Source: an uncultured Psychroflexus sp.
GTDB lineage: Bacteria > Bacteroidota > Bacteroidia > Flavobacteriales > Flavobacteriaceae
Length of the DNA: 39,341 nucleotides
Direction: 5' to 3'
Assembly (NCBI GenBank): GCA_913056525.1
Contig: CAJXLO010000012.1
Coordinates: 1 to 39,341, forward strand
In this document: one piece after another, positions 23,881-31,880 of the stretch
Layout: each line of letters starts with the position of its first letter
How positions within the stretch are numbered: position 1 is the stretch's first letter
Notes under the pieces: generated by a model
What the model was told of the DNA's origin: nothing
What the model saw: only the letters and a program-made list of their open reading frames with translations
Database searches by the model: none
Position numbers and translations under genes: made by a program

Positions 23881-24845
23881 TATAGGATACCTTCTTTTAT
23901 CAAGTCGTGAAGATGGACAACGCCGGAATATTCACCCCTTTCATCAGTTGCTAAAAGTTGAGTGATATTATTTTCTTCCATCATTTCCAATGCATCAACG
24001 GCTAAGGCACTTTGCTCAATGGTCTTTGGGTTCTTAGACATGATATCCTTTGCGGTTGAAGTGTTGATATCTACATCAGCTTCCAGCATCCTGCGTATAT
24101 CACCATCGGTGATGACACCTACAATATTTGAACCGTCCACGACCGCGGCTGTTCCTAATCTTTTTTCAGATATTTCTATGATAACATCTTTTATGGTAGC
24201 ATCGGGTGAAACCTGGGGTTTAGGATTTTGATCGATCATATCCCTTACCTGAAGATAAAGTGTCTTCCCGAGCGATCCTCCCGGATGAAACTTAGCAAAA
24301 TCCTTGCTGGTAAACCCACGTAGATTGAGCAAACAGACGGCCAGCGCATCGCCCATGACCAATTGTGCGGTTGTACTCGTAGTAGGAGCCAGGTTGTTAG
24401 GACAGGCTTCTTTATCTACATAAGTAGAAAGAACCAGGTCACTATGTTGTGCTAAGAAAGATGAAGTATTGCCCGTGATGGCTATGATAGGATTATTAAA
24501 GTTCCTGATAAGCGGCACAAGCACTTTTATCTCAGGCGTGTTTCCACTTTTTGAGATACAGATGACGGAATCATCCTTTAAGATGGTACCCAGATCGCCG
24601 TGTATAGCATCAGCGGCATGCATGAAGATGGCCGGAGTGCCGGTAGAGTTGAGCGTTGCCACTATCTTATTAGCGATGATGGCACTTTTGCCTATACCTG
24701 TTATGATCAACCTTCCCTTGGACTGGAATATAAGGTCTACTGCTTTCTCAAAATCACCGGATAGCAGGTCGGCCATTTTTTTTATAGCATATGATTGAGC
24801 GGTTATCACGTTCCTGGCAAGATCTGAAGTAGCAGCTTTCTCCAT
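23880..24845 (-). CDS. kdsD: Arabinose-5-phosphate isomerase (KdsD/KpsF family)
   Basis: Converts ribulose 5-phosphate to arabinose 5-phosphate, the precursor of Kdo in LPS. 321 aa. The N-terminal SIS domain shows GIGKSAIIANK (50-60), HAADAIHGDLG with H82, CISKSGNTPE and EACPNNLAPTTSTT; the linker has KFHPGGSLGK (H187). Two CBS domains follow (about 205-315), as in E. coli KdsD. It is the first gene of a minus-strand operon ending in lptB, and shares an 85-bp spacer with divergent recQ where both promoters touch. Confidence 0.95.
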   Translation of the reverse strand: MEKAATSDLARNVITAQSYAIKKMADLLSGDFEKAVDLIFQSKGRLIITGIGKSAIIANKIVATLNSTGTPAIFMHAADAIHGDLGTILKDDSVICISKSGNTPEIKVLVPLIRNFNNPIIAITGNTSSFLAQHSDLVLSTYVDKEACPNNLAPTTSTTAQLVMGDALAVCLLNLRGFTSKDFAKFHPGGSLGKTLYLQVRDMIDQNPKPQVSPDATIKDVIIEISEKRLGTAAVVDGSNIVGVITDGDIRRMLEADVDINTSTAKDIMSKNPKTIEQSALAVDALEMMEENNITQLLATDERGEYSGVVHLHDLIKEGIL

Positions 24846-24890
24846 AAATTTTTATATACCACTTGTTAGATTAAAATCTTGTTGTATATT

Positions 24891-24898
24891 TAGATTTG
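24891..24898 (+). promoter_or_regulatory. Promoter -7 box for recQ
   Basis: TAGATTTG, matching TAnnTTTG, 32 bp before the recQ TTG start. It directly abuts the minus-strand -7 box of kdsD at 24899-24906. No TTG lies at ideal -33 spacing. Confidence 0.5.
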
Positions 24899-24930
24899 CA
24901 AATGTAATATTTAAAAAATTCAGATTTCAA
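24899..24930 (-). promoter_or_regulatory. Promoter of the kdsD-lptB operon
   Basis: On the minus strand: TTG (24930-24928), 21 bp, TACATTTG (24906-24899). Both elements fit the Bacteroidota consensus, about 54 bp before the kdsD ATG. Confidence 0.6.
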
Positions 24931-27117
24931 TTGACGACAATCAATTTACAACAAGAACTCAAGCGATTCTTTGGTTTTGACGAATTCAAAGGGCTTCAAA
25001 AAGATGTAGTTGAAAGCATTCTCAACAAGAAAGACACATTTGTGATCATGCCTACCGGTGGTGGGAAGTCGCTTTGTTATCAGTTGCCGGCGCTCATAGA
25101 AGATGGTACGGCCATCATAGTTTCGCCGCTTATCGCTTTGATGAAGAACCAAGTGGATGCTATCAGAGGAATATCGGATAACGAAGGTGTTGCTCACGTT
25201 CTTAATTCATCGCTCAATAAAGGTCAGGTTAGAAGAGTTAAGGAAGATATTTCATCTGGTACCACCAAGCTCCTTTATGTAGCTCCTGAATCACTCACTA
25301 AAGATGACTATATAGACTTCCTTAAAGATGAAAAAATATCTTTTTTGGCCATAGATGAAGCACATTGTATCTCAGAATGGGGTCACGATTTTAGGCCGGA
25401 ATACCGAAACTTAAAAAAGATAATCAACCGGATAAGCGATCATATTCCGATCATTGGATTAACGGCTACGGCCACACCCAAGGTCCAGGAAGATATCACG
25501 AAGAACCTGGGTATGGAAAATCCCAATGTCTTCAAAGCATCCTTTAATAGACCAAATCTTTATTATGAAGTAAGAAAAAAGACGAACAACGTAGATGCTG
25601 ACATCATCAAGTTCGTCAAGGATAGAGTAGGCAAGAGTGGTATCATCTATTGCCTGAGCCGCAAGCGAGTGGAACAGCTGTCCCAGATATTACAGGTGAA
25701 CGGTCTAAAGGCGATCCCTTATCACGCCGGATTAGATGCTAAGACACGAAGCAATCATCAGGACATGTTCCTGAAAGAGGAAATTGATGTGGTAGTAGCG
25801 ACCATTGCATTTGGTATGGGCATTGATAAACCTGATGTTCGTTATGTTATCCATAATGATATCCCTAAGAGCATAGAAAGTTATTATCAGGAAACCGGTC
25901 GCGCAGGTAGAGACGGAGGCGAAGGTCATTGTCTGGCCTTTTACAGCTATAAGGACATTGAGAAACTGGAAAAGTTCATGAGCGGTAAGCCTATCGCAGA
26001 ACAAGAGGTAGGGATGGCCTTATTACAGGAAATGGTAGCTTTTGCAGAGACCTCTATCTCCAGACGAAGGTTCCTCTTGCATTATTTTGGTGAGGATTTT
26101 GATAATGAGACCGGAGATGGTGGTGATATGGATGACAATATGCGCTATCCTAAGAAGAAGAAAGAAGCGAGGGATGATGTTTTGATATTATTAAAGGTCA
26201 TCCAAGAAACCGGTGAGATCTATAAGACGAAGGAGATCGTACAAACACTGATCGGTAAGTCCAATGCGCTCATCAAATCCCATAGAATAGATGAGTCATC
26301 CATATTTGGCTCAGGGAAACACCAGAAAAAAGAATATTGGATGGCCTTGAGCAGGCAGATATTAGTAGCTAACTTGATAAGGAAGGAAATAGAGACCTAC
26401 GGCGTTCTTCACCTAACGGATAAAGGTCGCGATTTTCTTGAGCGTCCGCAATCCTTTTTGATGACGGAAGACCACGATTACCAGGGTAAGGCACCATCTG
26501 AGAATGGAGTGGCCGGCGGATCTGGTGCTGATGCGAAACTTCTTTCCATGCTCAAAAAGCTCCGTAAAAAAGTAGCGCAGAGAAAAGACCTGCCACCTTA
26601 TGTCATCTTTCAGGACCCTTCTTTGGAGGATATGGCGTTAAAATATCCGGTCACCCATGAAGAGCTTGTAAATATTCACGGAGTTGGTGAGGGAAAGGCC
26701 AAAAAGTTCGGAAAGGAGTTCGTCCAGCTTATCAAGGACCATGTTGAGGAAAATGAGATAATCAGACCTAACGATCTGGTGGTAAAAAGTACAGGAGCTA
26801 ATAGTGGTAATAAATTATATATCATCCAGAACGTGGACCGGAAATTACCGCTTGAGGACATCGCGGATAGCAAAGGGATGTCCATGCAGGATTTCATCAA
26901 GGAAATGGAAGCGATCGTCTATAGTGGGACAAAGCTCAATATCAGCTACTATTTAGATGATGTCCTGGATGAAGACCAGCAAGAAGAGCTTTATGATTTC
27001 TTCTTAGAATCTGAAACCGGAGATATAGAGGAAGCCTTAGATGAATTTGATGGAGATTACGATGAAGAGGAATTACGACTTTACAGGATAAAGTTCACCA
27101 GTGAAGTTGCTAATTAG
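24931..27117 (+). CDS. recQ: RecQ-family ATP-dependent DNA helicase
   Basis: A 3'-5' DNA helicase of recombination and repair, 728 aa. Walker A is PTGGGKSLCYQ (K46), Walker B is DEAH (142-145) and motif VI is QETGRAGRDG (320-329). RQC and HRDC domains follow; the HRDC lies near 535-615 (PPYVIFQDPSLEDMA). The zinc-binding subdomain lacks its cysteines: where E. coli has four, residues 373-405 read ETSISRRRFLLHYFGED and then GDGGDMDDNM. The C-terminus is acidic. No ATG is in frame before this point, so TTG 24931 (MTTINLQQELKRFFG) is taken as the start. It is convergent with ctlX, with a 4-bp overlap of stops. Confidence 0.95.
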   Translation: MTTINLQQELKRFFGFDEFKGLQKDVVESILNKKDTFVIMPTGGGKSLCYQLPALIEDGTAIIVSPLIALMKNQVDAIRGISDNEGVAHVLNSSLNKGQVRRVKEDISSGTTKLLYVAPESLTKDDYIDFLKDEKISFLAIDEAHCISEWGHDFRPEYRNLKKIINRISDHIPIIGLTATATPKVQEDITKNLGMENPNVFKASFNRPNLYYEVRKKTNNVDADIIKFVKDRVGKSGIIYCLSRKRVEQLSQILQVNGLKAIPYHAGLDAKTRSNHQDMFLKEEIDVVVATIAFGMGIDKPDVRYVIHNDIPKSIESYYQETGRAGRDGGEGHCLAFYSYKDIEKLEKFMSGKPIAEQEVGMALLQEMVAFAETSISRRRFLLHYFGEDFDNETGDGGDMDDNMRYPKKKKEARDDVLILLKVIQETGEIYKTKEIVQTLIGKSNALIKSHRIDESSIFGSGKHQKKEYWMALSRQILVANLIRKEIETYGVLHLTDKGRDFLERPQSFLMTEDHDYQGKAPSENGVAGGSGADAKLLSMLKKLRKKVAQRKDLPPYVIFQDPSLEDMALKYPVTHEELVNIHGVGEGKAKKFGKEFVQLIKDHVEENEIIRPNDLVVKSTGANSGNKLYIIQNVDRKLPLEDIADSKGMSMQDFIKEMEAIVYSGTKLNISYYLDDVLDEDQQEELYDFFLESETGDIEEALDEFDGDYDEEELRLYRIKFTSEVAN

Positions 27118-28046
27118 TCACTCTTAGGCAAGAAGACCTCGGCCATCATACATCGCGCACTTCCGCCACCATATTTCTCGATCACGGAAAGGTCGCTGCT
27201 TATGATTCCAGTATGTTCTTCTAAGATTTCTCTTTGTTTATCTGAAAGCACGGATTTGGCCTGATCGCTCATTACCATATATAATTTACCTGACGTGTTC
27301 CTTACTTCCAGCATGTTACCGGCAAAATTGCTCATCTGTTCCTCAGAAATATCGATCACTTTTTTCCCATCATTCTTTAAGTTCTCCAGGACGGTCTTTC
27401 TTTCCTGTTTATCATCAATGGTTGATGTAGCAATGATGGCAACATCAGTTCCTATGCACATCATCACGTTCGTATGATAAATAGGCAATCTTTTACCTTT
27501 ATGAGACTGGTTCGCTTGGAAAAGGATGGGAAAATATTCCAGGTCTTCGCAAAATTCCATGAGCAAGTCTTCGCTTGCCCTTTCGGATACGGCGCAATAG
27601 GCTTTTTTGTTGATGCGGTCCAGGACCAAACTGCCGGTTCCTTCCAGAAAAACGGAATCTTTCTCTGCATCGCTATAATCGATAAAGTTCTTTACCTTGT
27701 GATTGTGCTTTTCTATCTGCTCGATGACTTCTTCTCGCCTTTCCCTTCTTCTGTTCTCAGCGAACATCGGATAAAGCCCAACGGTACCATTCTCATGAAA
27801 GGAAACCCAATTGTTAGGGAACAAGGCATCCGGTGTATCTAATTTTTCATCATCTTCTACCACAATGACATTAATGTCGTTTTGCCTTAGCTTGACGACG
27901 AAACGATCAAACTCTTTCTGAGCCATTTCATTAGCCGATATTGCGTCATCATCCTTTTTTTGGAAATAATTGTTGACCGCGGTCTCTTCATTCATCCGGA
28001 ATGATGCGGGCCGTATCATCAGTAATGTATCTGTACTTTGTTTCAT
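27114..28046 (-). CDS. ctlX: CtlX-type citrulline hydrolase (pentein superfamily)
   Basis: A 310-aa guanidino/ureido-modifying enzyme of the CtlX family, which breaks citrulline into ornithine, CO2 and ammonia. Blocks are LMIRPASFRMNEET (9-22), PDALFPNNWVSFH with D73, LEGTGSLVLDR with E135, YHTNVMMCIGTDVA with H191, and the nucleophile C299 in GGGSARCMMAEVF. All catalytic residues expected of the fold are present. It starts 4 bp after a second pentein-family gene and is certainly in its operon. It overlaps the recQ stop by 4 bp. The function is by homology to characterised CtlX proteins. Confidence 0.88.
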   Translation of the reverse strand: MKQSTDTLLMIRPASFRMNEETAVNNYFQKKDDDAISANEMAQKEFDRFVVKLRQNDINVIVVEDDEKLDTPDALFPNNWVSFHENGTVGLYPMFAENRRRERREEVIEQIEKHNHKVKNFIDYSDAEKDSVFLEGTGSLVLDRINKKAYCAVSERASEDLLMEFCEDLEYFPILFQANQSHKGKRLPIYHTNVMMCIGTDVAIIATSTIDDKQERKTVLENLKNDGKKVIDISEEQMSNFAGNMLEVRNTSGKLYMVMSDQAKSVLSDKQREILEEHTGIISSDLSVIEKYGGGSARCMMAEVFLPKSD

Positions 28047-28050
28047 GGTT

Positions 28051-28962
28051 CTAATTTCTTATAAGCGGTAATGTTGAGCATCGGAGTAAGCCTTCTTGCT
28101 TGGCGATCTCTCTGTAGTTCACTTTTTCAACTTTTATCTTCCTTTTCTCTAACCATTCGTTCAATCGCTCGAAATGTTTATCTGATATAACGACTTCCGG
28201 GGAAATGGAAAAAATATTACTCGACATATCGTACATTTCCTGTTTTGATATCTCAAAGACGTTAGATCTACCATAATGATCGATCAACCATTGGTACTCA
28301 TTTTCATCCAGGAAGCCGTTCTTATGGATGATAGCGTAATCATCACCTACTGGCTGAAAACAACAATCCAAATGCAGAGCGTTTTCAAAAGGATCGTCAT
28401 TGCTTTTCCTCAAGTTGAAGGATTTGATCTTTTTATTAGGGAATTTGTCCTTTATCGCATTGATCGCTTTTTGATTTGTTCTGGCCGTGATAAGGTCTGG
28501 ATAATCATTGCCTCGATAGGTGCCTATGAATATATGATCATCGGCCAGCATGACATCACCACCTTCTATATGATGGTCTTCTGGCATTCTGACCACCTTT
28601 GAAGGATGGATATCTGCTAAGATAGGAGCTAAAGCCTGAACCTCTTTCTCCCTTTCCGGCAATATGTTGGCTATGATGAACTTATCTTCAATGACAAATC
28701 CTATGTCCCGCGTAAAGATCTGATTACAACCTGCTATGTTTTCAGGTTGGTAAACCTTAACTCCGTGTTCTTCAAGAATCCTTTTCACGGATTTGATCTC
28801 GCGGACCATGGCAGCTTCTTCCGGATAAGTCCCGTTCATGATGTGCTGTCTTGACTTAGGGTCATAAGCTTCAGAAAGTTGAGGTGGCGCTCCGTTGTTC
28901 AAGGCCGTGCCTAAGATCACTGCTTTTAAGGGGTTAGTTTCATTATGAAGGTTCAACCGCAT
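28051..28962 (-). CDS. Arginine deiminase-like / dimethylarginase-like protein
   Basis: A 303-aa pentein-fold enzyme. Motifs in order: FTRDIG (R85, D86), IEGGDVML (E133-D136), HLDCCFQPV (H197, D199) and the C-terminal nucleophile C295 in LRCSTLPL. This is the Cys-His-Asp/Glu layout of arginine deiminases, dimethylarginine hydrolases and amidinotransferases. Its product would be citrulline (or ornithine in the amidinotransferase case). The next gene, 4 bp on, encodes a citrulline hydrolase, so a citrulline-forming activity is the best guess. The frame is open from 29028, but a -7 promoter box at 28987-28994 supports ATG 28962. The exact substrate is uncertain. Confidence 0.83.
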   Translation of the reverse strand: MRLNLHNETNPLKAVILGTALNNGAPPQLSEAYDPKSRQHIMNGTYPEEAAMVREIKSVKRILEEHGVKVYQPENIAGCNQIFTRDIGFVIEDKFIIANILPEREKEVQALAPILADIHPSKVVRMPEDHHIEGGDVMLADDHIFIGTYRGNDYPDLITARTNQKAINAIKDKFPNKKIKSFNLRKSNDDPFENALHLDCCFQPVGDDYAIIHKNGFLDENEYQWLIDHYGRSNVFEISKQEMYDMSSNIFSISPEVVISDKHFERLNEWLEKRKIKVEKVNYREIAKQEGLLRCSTLPLIRN

Positions 28963-28986
28963 AGCGTAAAATGATAATTGTAAGTG

Positions 28987-28994
28987 CAAAAATA
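28987..28994 (-). promoter_or_regulatory. Promoter -7 box for the pentein operon
   Basis: Minus-strand TATTTTTG, a TAnnTTTG match, ends 24 bp before ATG 28962. Confidence 0.5.
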
Positions 28995-29123
28995 CGCTTA
29001 TTCTTATGAAATTTACTTTTAAAAACACTCAAGTCTCGTCATTCATCTATATCATCAATGTTATCAGAGACGGAGAACTGATGAAGGATACACTTTTGCC
29101 TAGCGGAAAGTTCTATTCTGTTT

Positions 29124-29138
29124 ATATTCGCCGAATAT
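29124..29138. other. Dyad just before lgt
   Basis: ATATTCG-C-CGAATAT, a perfect 7-bp inverted repeat with a one-base centre, 9 bp before the lgt ATG at 29148. TTCTTTGG follows it, a shifted version of the -7 motif. It could be an operator overlapping the promoter. Confidence 0.35.
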
Positions 29139-29147
29139 TCTTTGGTT

Positions 29148-29981
29148 ATGTTATTATATGAGATCCATTGGGACCCATCAATAGGTATAGACCTGGGTTT
29201 TATCACACTTCGTTATTACAGCATGATGTTCCTGATCGCATTTGCTGGTGGTTATTATGTGATGAAAAATGTATTTAATGCAGAGAAGTTGAGCATGGAA
29301 ATTTTGGATAAATTGCTTATTTATACCATAATCGGTACTTTATTAGGTGCACGTTTAGGACATGTCATCTTTTATCAGGCAGAGCTCTTTTTACAAGATC
29401 CTTTATCCGTGTTCTTACCTTTCCAATTCGTGCCGGAGTTCAAGTTCACGGGATTCAGAGGTTTGGCCAGTCATGGAGCTGCCATCGGTATATTCGTGGC
29501 TATGGTAATTTTCTCCAGGAAGGTGCTGGAACGGCACGTGATGTGGATACTGGACCGCATCGTACTTCCGGTTTCTTTTGGCGCGGTATTCGTAAGGATA
29601 GGGAACTTCCTTAACTCTGAGATCGTGGGAAAACCTACGAACAGCGACTTTGGTGTGGTCTTTGTACAATTAGGGGAAGATTTTCCCAGACATCCCGCGC
29701 AACTATATGAATCACTCAGCTACTTATTGTTGTTCATCCTGTTGTTCGTTGTTTATTGGCAGACCCAACGTTCGCAAATACAGGGTTTCCTTTTTGGTCT
29801 TTTCTTTACGCTACTTTGGACGATAAGGTTCCTGGTGGAATATGTAAAAGCTCCCCAAGTCGCAGAACGCGCAGAATGGTTGTTCAATACCGGACAACTG
29901 CTGAGCTTACCTTTAATAGCTTTGGGTATCGTATTATTATTGCTTGCGAACAAAGGTAAGTTCGAGCGCAAAAAACAATGA
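29148..29981 (+). CDS. lgt: Prolipoprotein diacylglyceryl transferase
   Basis: Transfers diacylglycerol from phosphatidylglycerol to the lipobox cysteine of prelipoproteins, the first step of lipoprotein maturation. 277 aa with about seven membrane segments. Key blocks are ARLGHVIFYQ (68-77), GLASHGAAIG with H109, the Lgt signature FVRIGNFLNSEIVGKPT (R150, N153) and PRHPAQLYES. ATG 29148 (MLLYEIHWDPSIGIDLG) is preferred over TTG 29142. Substrates in this window include SusD and several lipoproteins. An Omp85-family gene follows 127 bp downstream. Confidence 0.96.
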   Translation: MLLYEIHWDPSIGIDLGFITLRYYSMMFLIAFAGGYYVMKNVFNAEKLSMEILDKLLIYTIIGTLLGARLGHVIFYQAELFLQDPLSVFLPFQFVPEFKFTGFRGLASHGAAIGIFVAMVIFSRKVLERHVMWILDRIVLPVSFGAVFVRIGNFLNSEIVGKPTNSDFGVVFVQLGEDFPRHPAQLYESLSYLLLFILLFVVYWQTQRSQIQGFLFGLFFTLLWTIRFLVEYVKAPQVAERAEWLFNTGQLLSLPLIALGIVLLLLANKGKFERKKQ

Positions 29982-30033
29982 TCCACATTAGGCTCATAAA
30001 TTCTTATAGGAAAACCTGGCCCGCTAGTTATTT

Positions 30034-30047
30034 GATCGATATCGATC
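30034..30047. other. Perfect 14-bp palindrome
   Basis: GATCGATATCGATC reads the same on both strands. It lies in the 127-bp spacer between lgt and the Omp85-family gene, 62 bp before the latter's start. It may be an operator or chance; the spacer holds nothing else I can assign. Confidence 0.4.
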
Positions 30048-30108
30048 GAGATATACAATATATTGATGATTTATTCCATTATCAAATGAAAGTGTTAGCT
30101 TCTAACCT

Positions 30109-31761
30109 ATGCGATCTCTCTTTATACTGATCATATTATTTTATAACATCCTTGTTGCTGGTCAGGAAAAAAGGGTCGTTCGCGTTATCGACACGTCGGA
30201 AGTCCAGCAGGAAATGGTTCTTCATATAGCGCCAGGGAAAGATGTAGAAAAGGCCTTACTGCACAAAATAAACAGGAAAGGCTTTATAAACCCTAGTTTA
30301 GGTGAGTCTAGGATGAAGGAAGATACACTTAGCTATAAGGCTAAGCTGGGTAAGCAATATTCTTACTTACGATTAGGAACAAGTAGCATCGATACTGATA
30401 TGGAACTTGATGAGGCTGTTATTATCAAGATAGATGCATATGAAAAGTTTGTGAAAGACCTTTTGGATAAGCTTTCCGTAAAAGGTCAGGTGTTTAGTAA
30501 GGTACAGCTTGAGGCATTGGCCATAGCGAACGATTCTACCCTGTCCGGTGAACTTAAAATTGAAAGGAGCCTTGAGCGAAAGATAACAGCCATTAAGGTA
30601 AAAGGATATAATGATTTCCCGGAAAGTTTCTTCAAATATTATTTAGACCTGGAAGAATCCGATATCTTTAATAGGGAATCGATCATCAAACGCGCGAAAG
30701 GTATAGACGAGCTGGGCTTTGTTCGCCAAACAAAAGAACCACAGGTCCAATTTACCAGGGATTCTACCTTGCTCTATATGTATCTGGAAAAACAAAAGAG
30801 CAATAGGTTTGAGGGTTTCTTAGGATTTACAAACGATGACCAGCAGGACCTTCAATTGAACGGAGACCTTGACCTTAGGCTGGTCAATAACTTTAATTTT
30901 GGGGAATCCTTTGACCTACGTTACAAGAACAATGGCTCAGACCAGGAGCAGTTCAGCGTTGGTGCGGAGTTACCTTACCTTTTAAGCACTCCTATTAGTT
31001 TAGAACTGGGGCTCGATTTTTTTAGACAGGATAGCACGTTCTCAACTTCTTCCCAGGATATCAAGGTCAAATATCAGCTTTCCCGGCAATGGCTTATAAA
31101 GACCGGGGCAATCTTTAACAGGTCAACATCACTGCAGGATGAGCAAAGTTTCGTTTTGGACACGAGCGTGGTGGATTACCGCTCCAACCGGTATATGATA
31201 GGTTCATCATTTCATTTACCTACTAGTATAAAGACATCTCTACCCATCAAGAACGGCATCGACCTGGAAGCAAGTGCAGGCAATAGAAAATTACTAGATC
31301 TTCCCGATGACCAGGAGCCGAATATGAGACAGTTCACTTTAAAATTAGATAATCAATGGTATATTCCTGTCAATAAAAGGCAATTCATTTATCTGGGGAA
31401 CTTTAATCGCTGGTTGCTTTCTGATAATTACGTAACCAATGAACTATTCAGATTCGGTGGAATGAAAAACATACGTGGATTCTCCGAAAATAGTCTTTTT
31501 GCAGACCTGTATGCGGTATTACAAACGGAATACAGGTATATATTAAGTTCTGATCTTTTCGTCCATTCGGTCTTAGATCTTTCTTATTATCAGGAACAGT
31601 TAAATAATATTGAACAAGACCTCTACAGCATAGGCTTGGGAATAGGACTTAAAACACAGGGCGGCACATTGCGGTTGATCCTAGCTAACGGCAATCAAAC
31701 TGGTCGATCCGTACAATTTGACCAGACCCAATTCCACATCAGGTTTTCCAGTCTTTTTTGA
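30109..31761 (+). CDS. Omp85/BamA-TamA-like outer-membrane protein
   Basis: A 550-aa outer-membrane protein. The signal peptide is MRSLFILIILFYNILVAGQ, cut near AGQ. A periplasmic part (about 20-235) contains POTRA-like sequence (RKITAIKVKGYNDFPESFF and IIKRAKGIDELGF), and a 16-strand type barrel fills the rest. The signature of Omp85 loop 6 is present as FGGMKNIRGFSENS, with the IRGF core, and the last residues SSLF end in phenylalanine, as in barrels assembled by the BAM complex. It is shorter than BamA (about 800 aa) with fewer POTRAs, so it is a BamA/TamA relative, not BamA itself. The cargo is unknown. It may share a transcript with lgt. Confidence 0.85.
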   Translation: MRSLFILIILFYNILVAGQEKRVVRVIDTSEVQQEMVLHIAPGKDVEKALLHKINRKGFINPSLGESRMKEDTLSYKAKLGKQYSYLRLGTSSIDTDMELDEAVIIKIDAYEKFVKDLLDKLSVKGQVFSKVQLEALAIANDSTLSGELKIERSLERKITAIKVKGYNDFPESFFKYYLDLEESDIFNRESIIKRAKGIDELGFVRQTKEPQVQFTRDSTLLYMYLEKQKSNRFEGFLGFTNDDQQDLQLNGDLDLRLVNNFNFGESFDLRYKNNGSDQEQFSVGAELPYLLSTPISLELGLDFFRQDSTFSTSSQDIKVKYQLSRQWLIKTGAIFNRSTSLQDEQSFVLDTSVVDYRSNRYMIGSSFHLPTSIKTSLPIKNGIDLEASAGNRKLLDLPDDQEPNMRQFTLKLDNQWYIPVNKRQFIYLGNFNRWLLSDNYVTNELFRFGGMKNIRGFSENSLFADLYAVLQTEYRYILSSDLFVHSVLDLSYYQEQLNNIEQDLYSIGLGIGLKTQGGTLRLILANGNQTGRSVQFDQTQFHIRFSSLF

Positions 31762-31822
31762 ATCCCAACTTACCTTTAAGTTAAGTTTTAACACCTGAAT
31801 ATTAAATTTAATTAAAAAAAAG

Positions 31823-31853
31823 TTGTGTGATTGATTGAATATTGCCACTTTTG
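31823..31853 (+). promoter_or_regulatory. Probable promoter of the SusCD operon
   Basis: TTG (31823-31825), 20 bp, CACTTTTG (31846-31853), which keeps the TTTG half of the -7 motif. It lies 27 bp before ATG 31881 and inside the longer open frame from 31842, supporting the later start. Confidence 0.45.
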
Positions 31854-31880
31854 TTTTGGCTAATTCAAATAAATTTTAAA

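Noticed and set aside
29006-29161. A 51-codon plus-strand open frame starting ATG 29006 that runs into the lgt start
   Set aside because: It overlaps the pentein promoter region and the lgt start, no family is recognised, and a frame of this length can occur by chance in AT-rich DNA. Not called as a gene.
29979-30131. A 50-codon frame whose ATG overlaps the lgt stop (ATGA) and runs into the Omp85-family gene
   Set aside because: The overlap looks like coupling, but the frame contains the palindrome at 30034, ends inside the next signal peptide, and has no recognisable features.
30109-31761. BamA itself
   Set aside because: At 550 aa it is too short for five POTRA domains and lies outside the usual bamA context; called only as an Omp85-family member.
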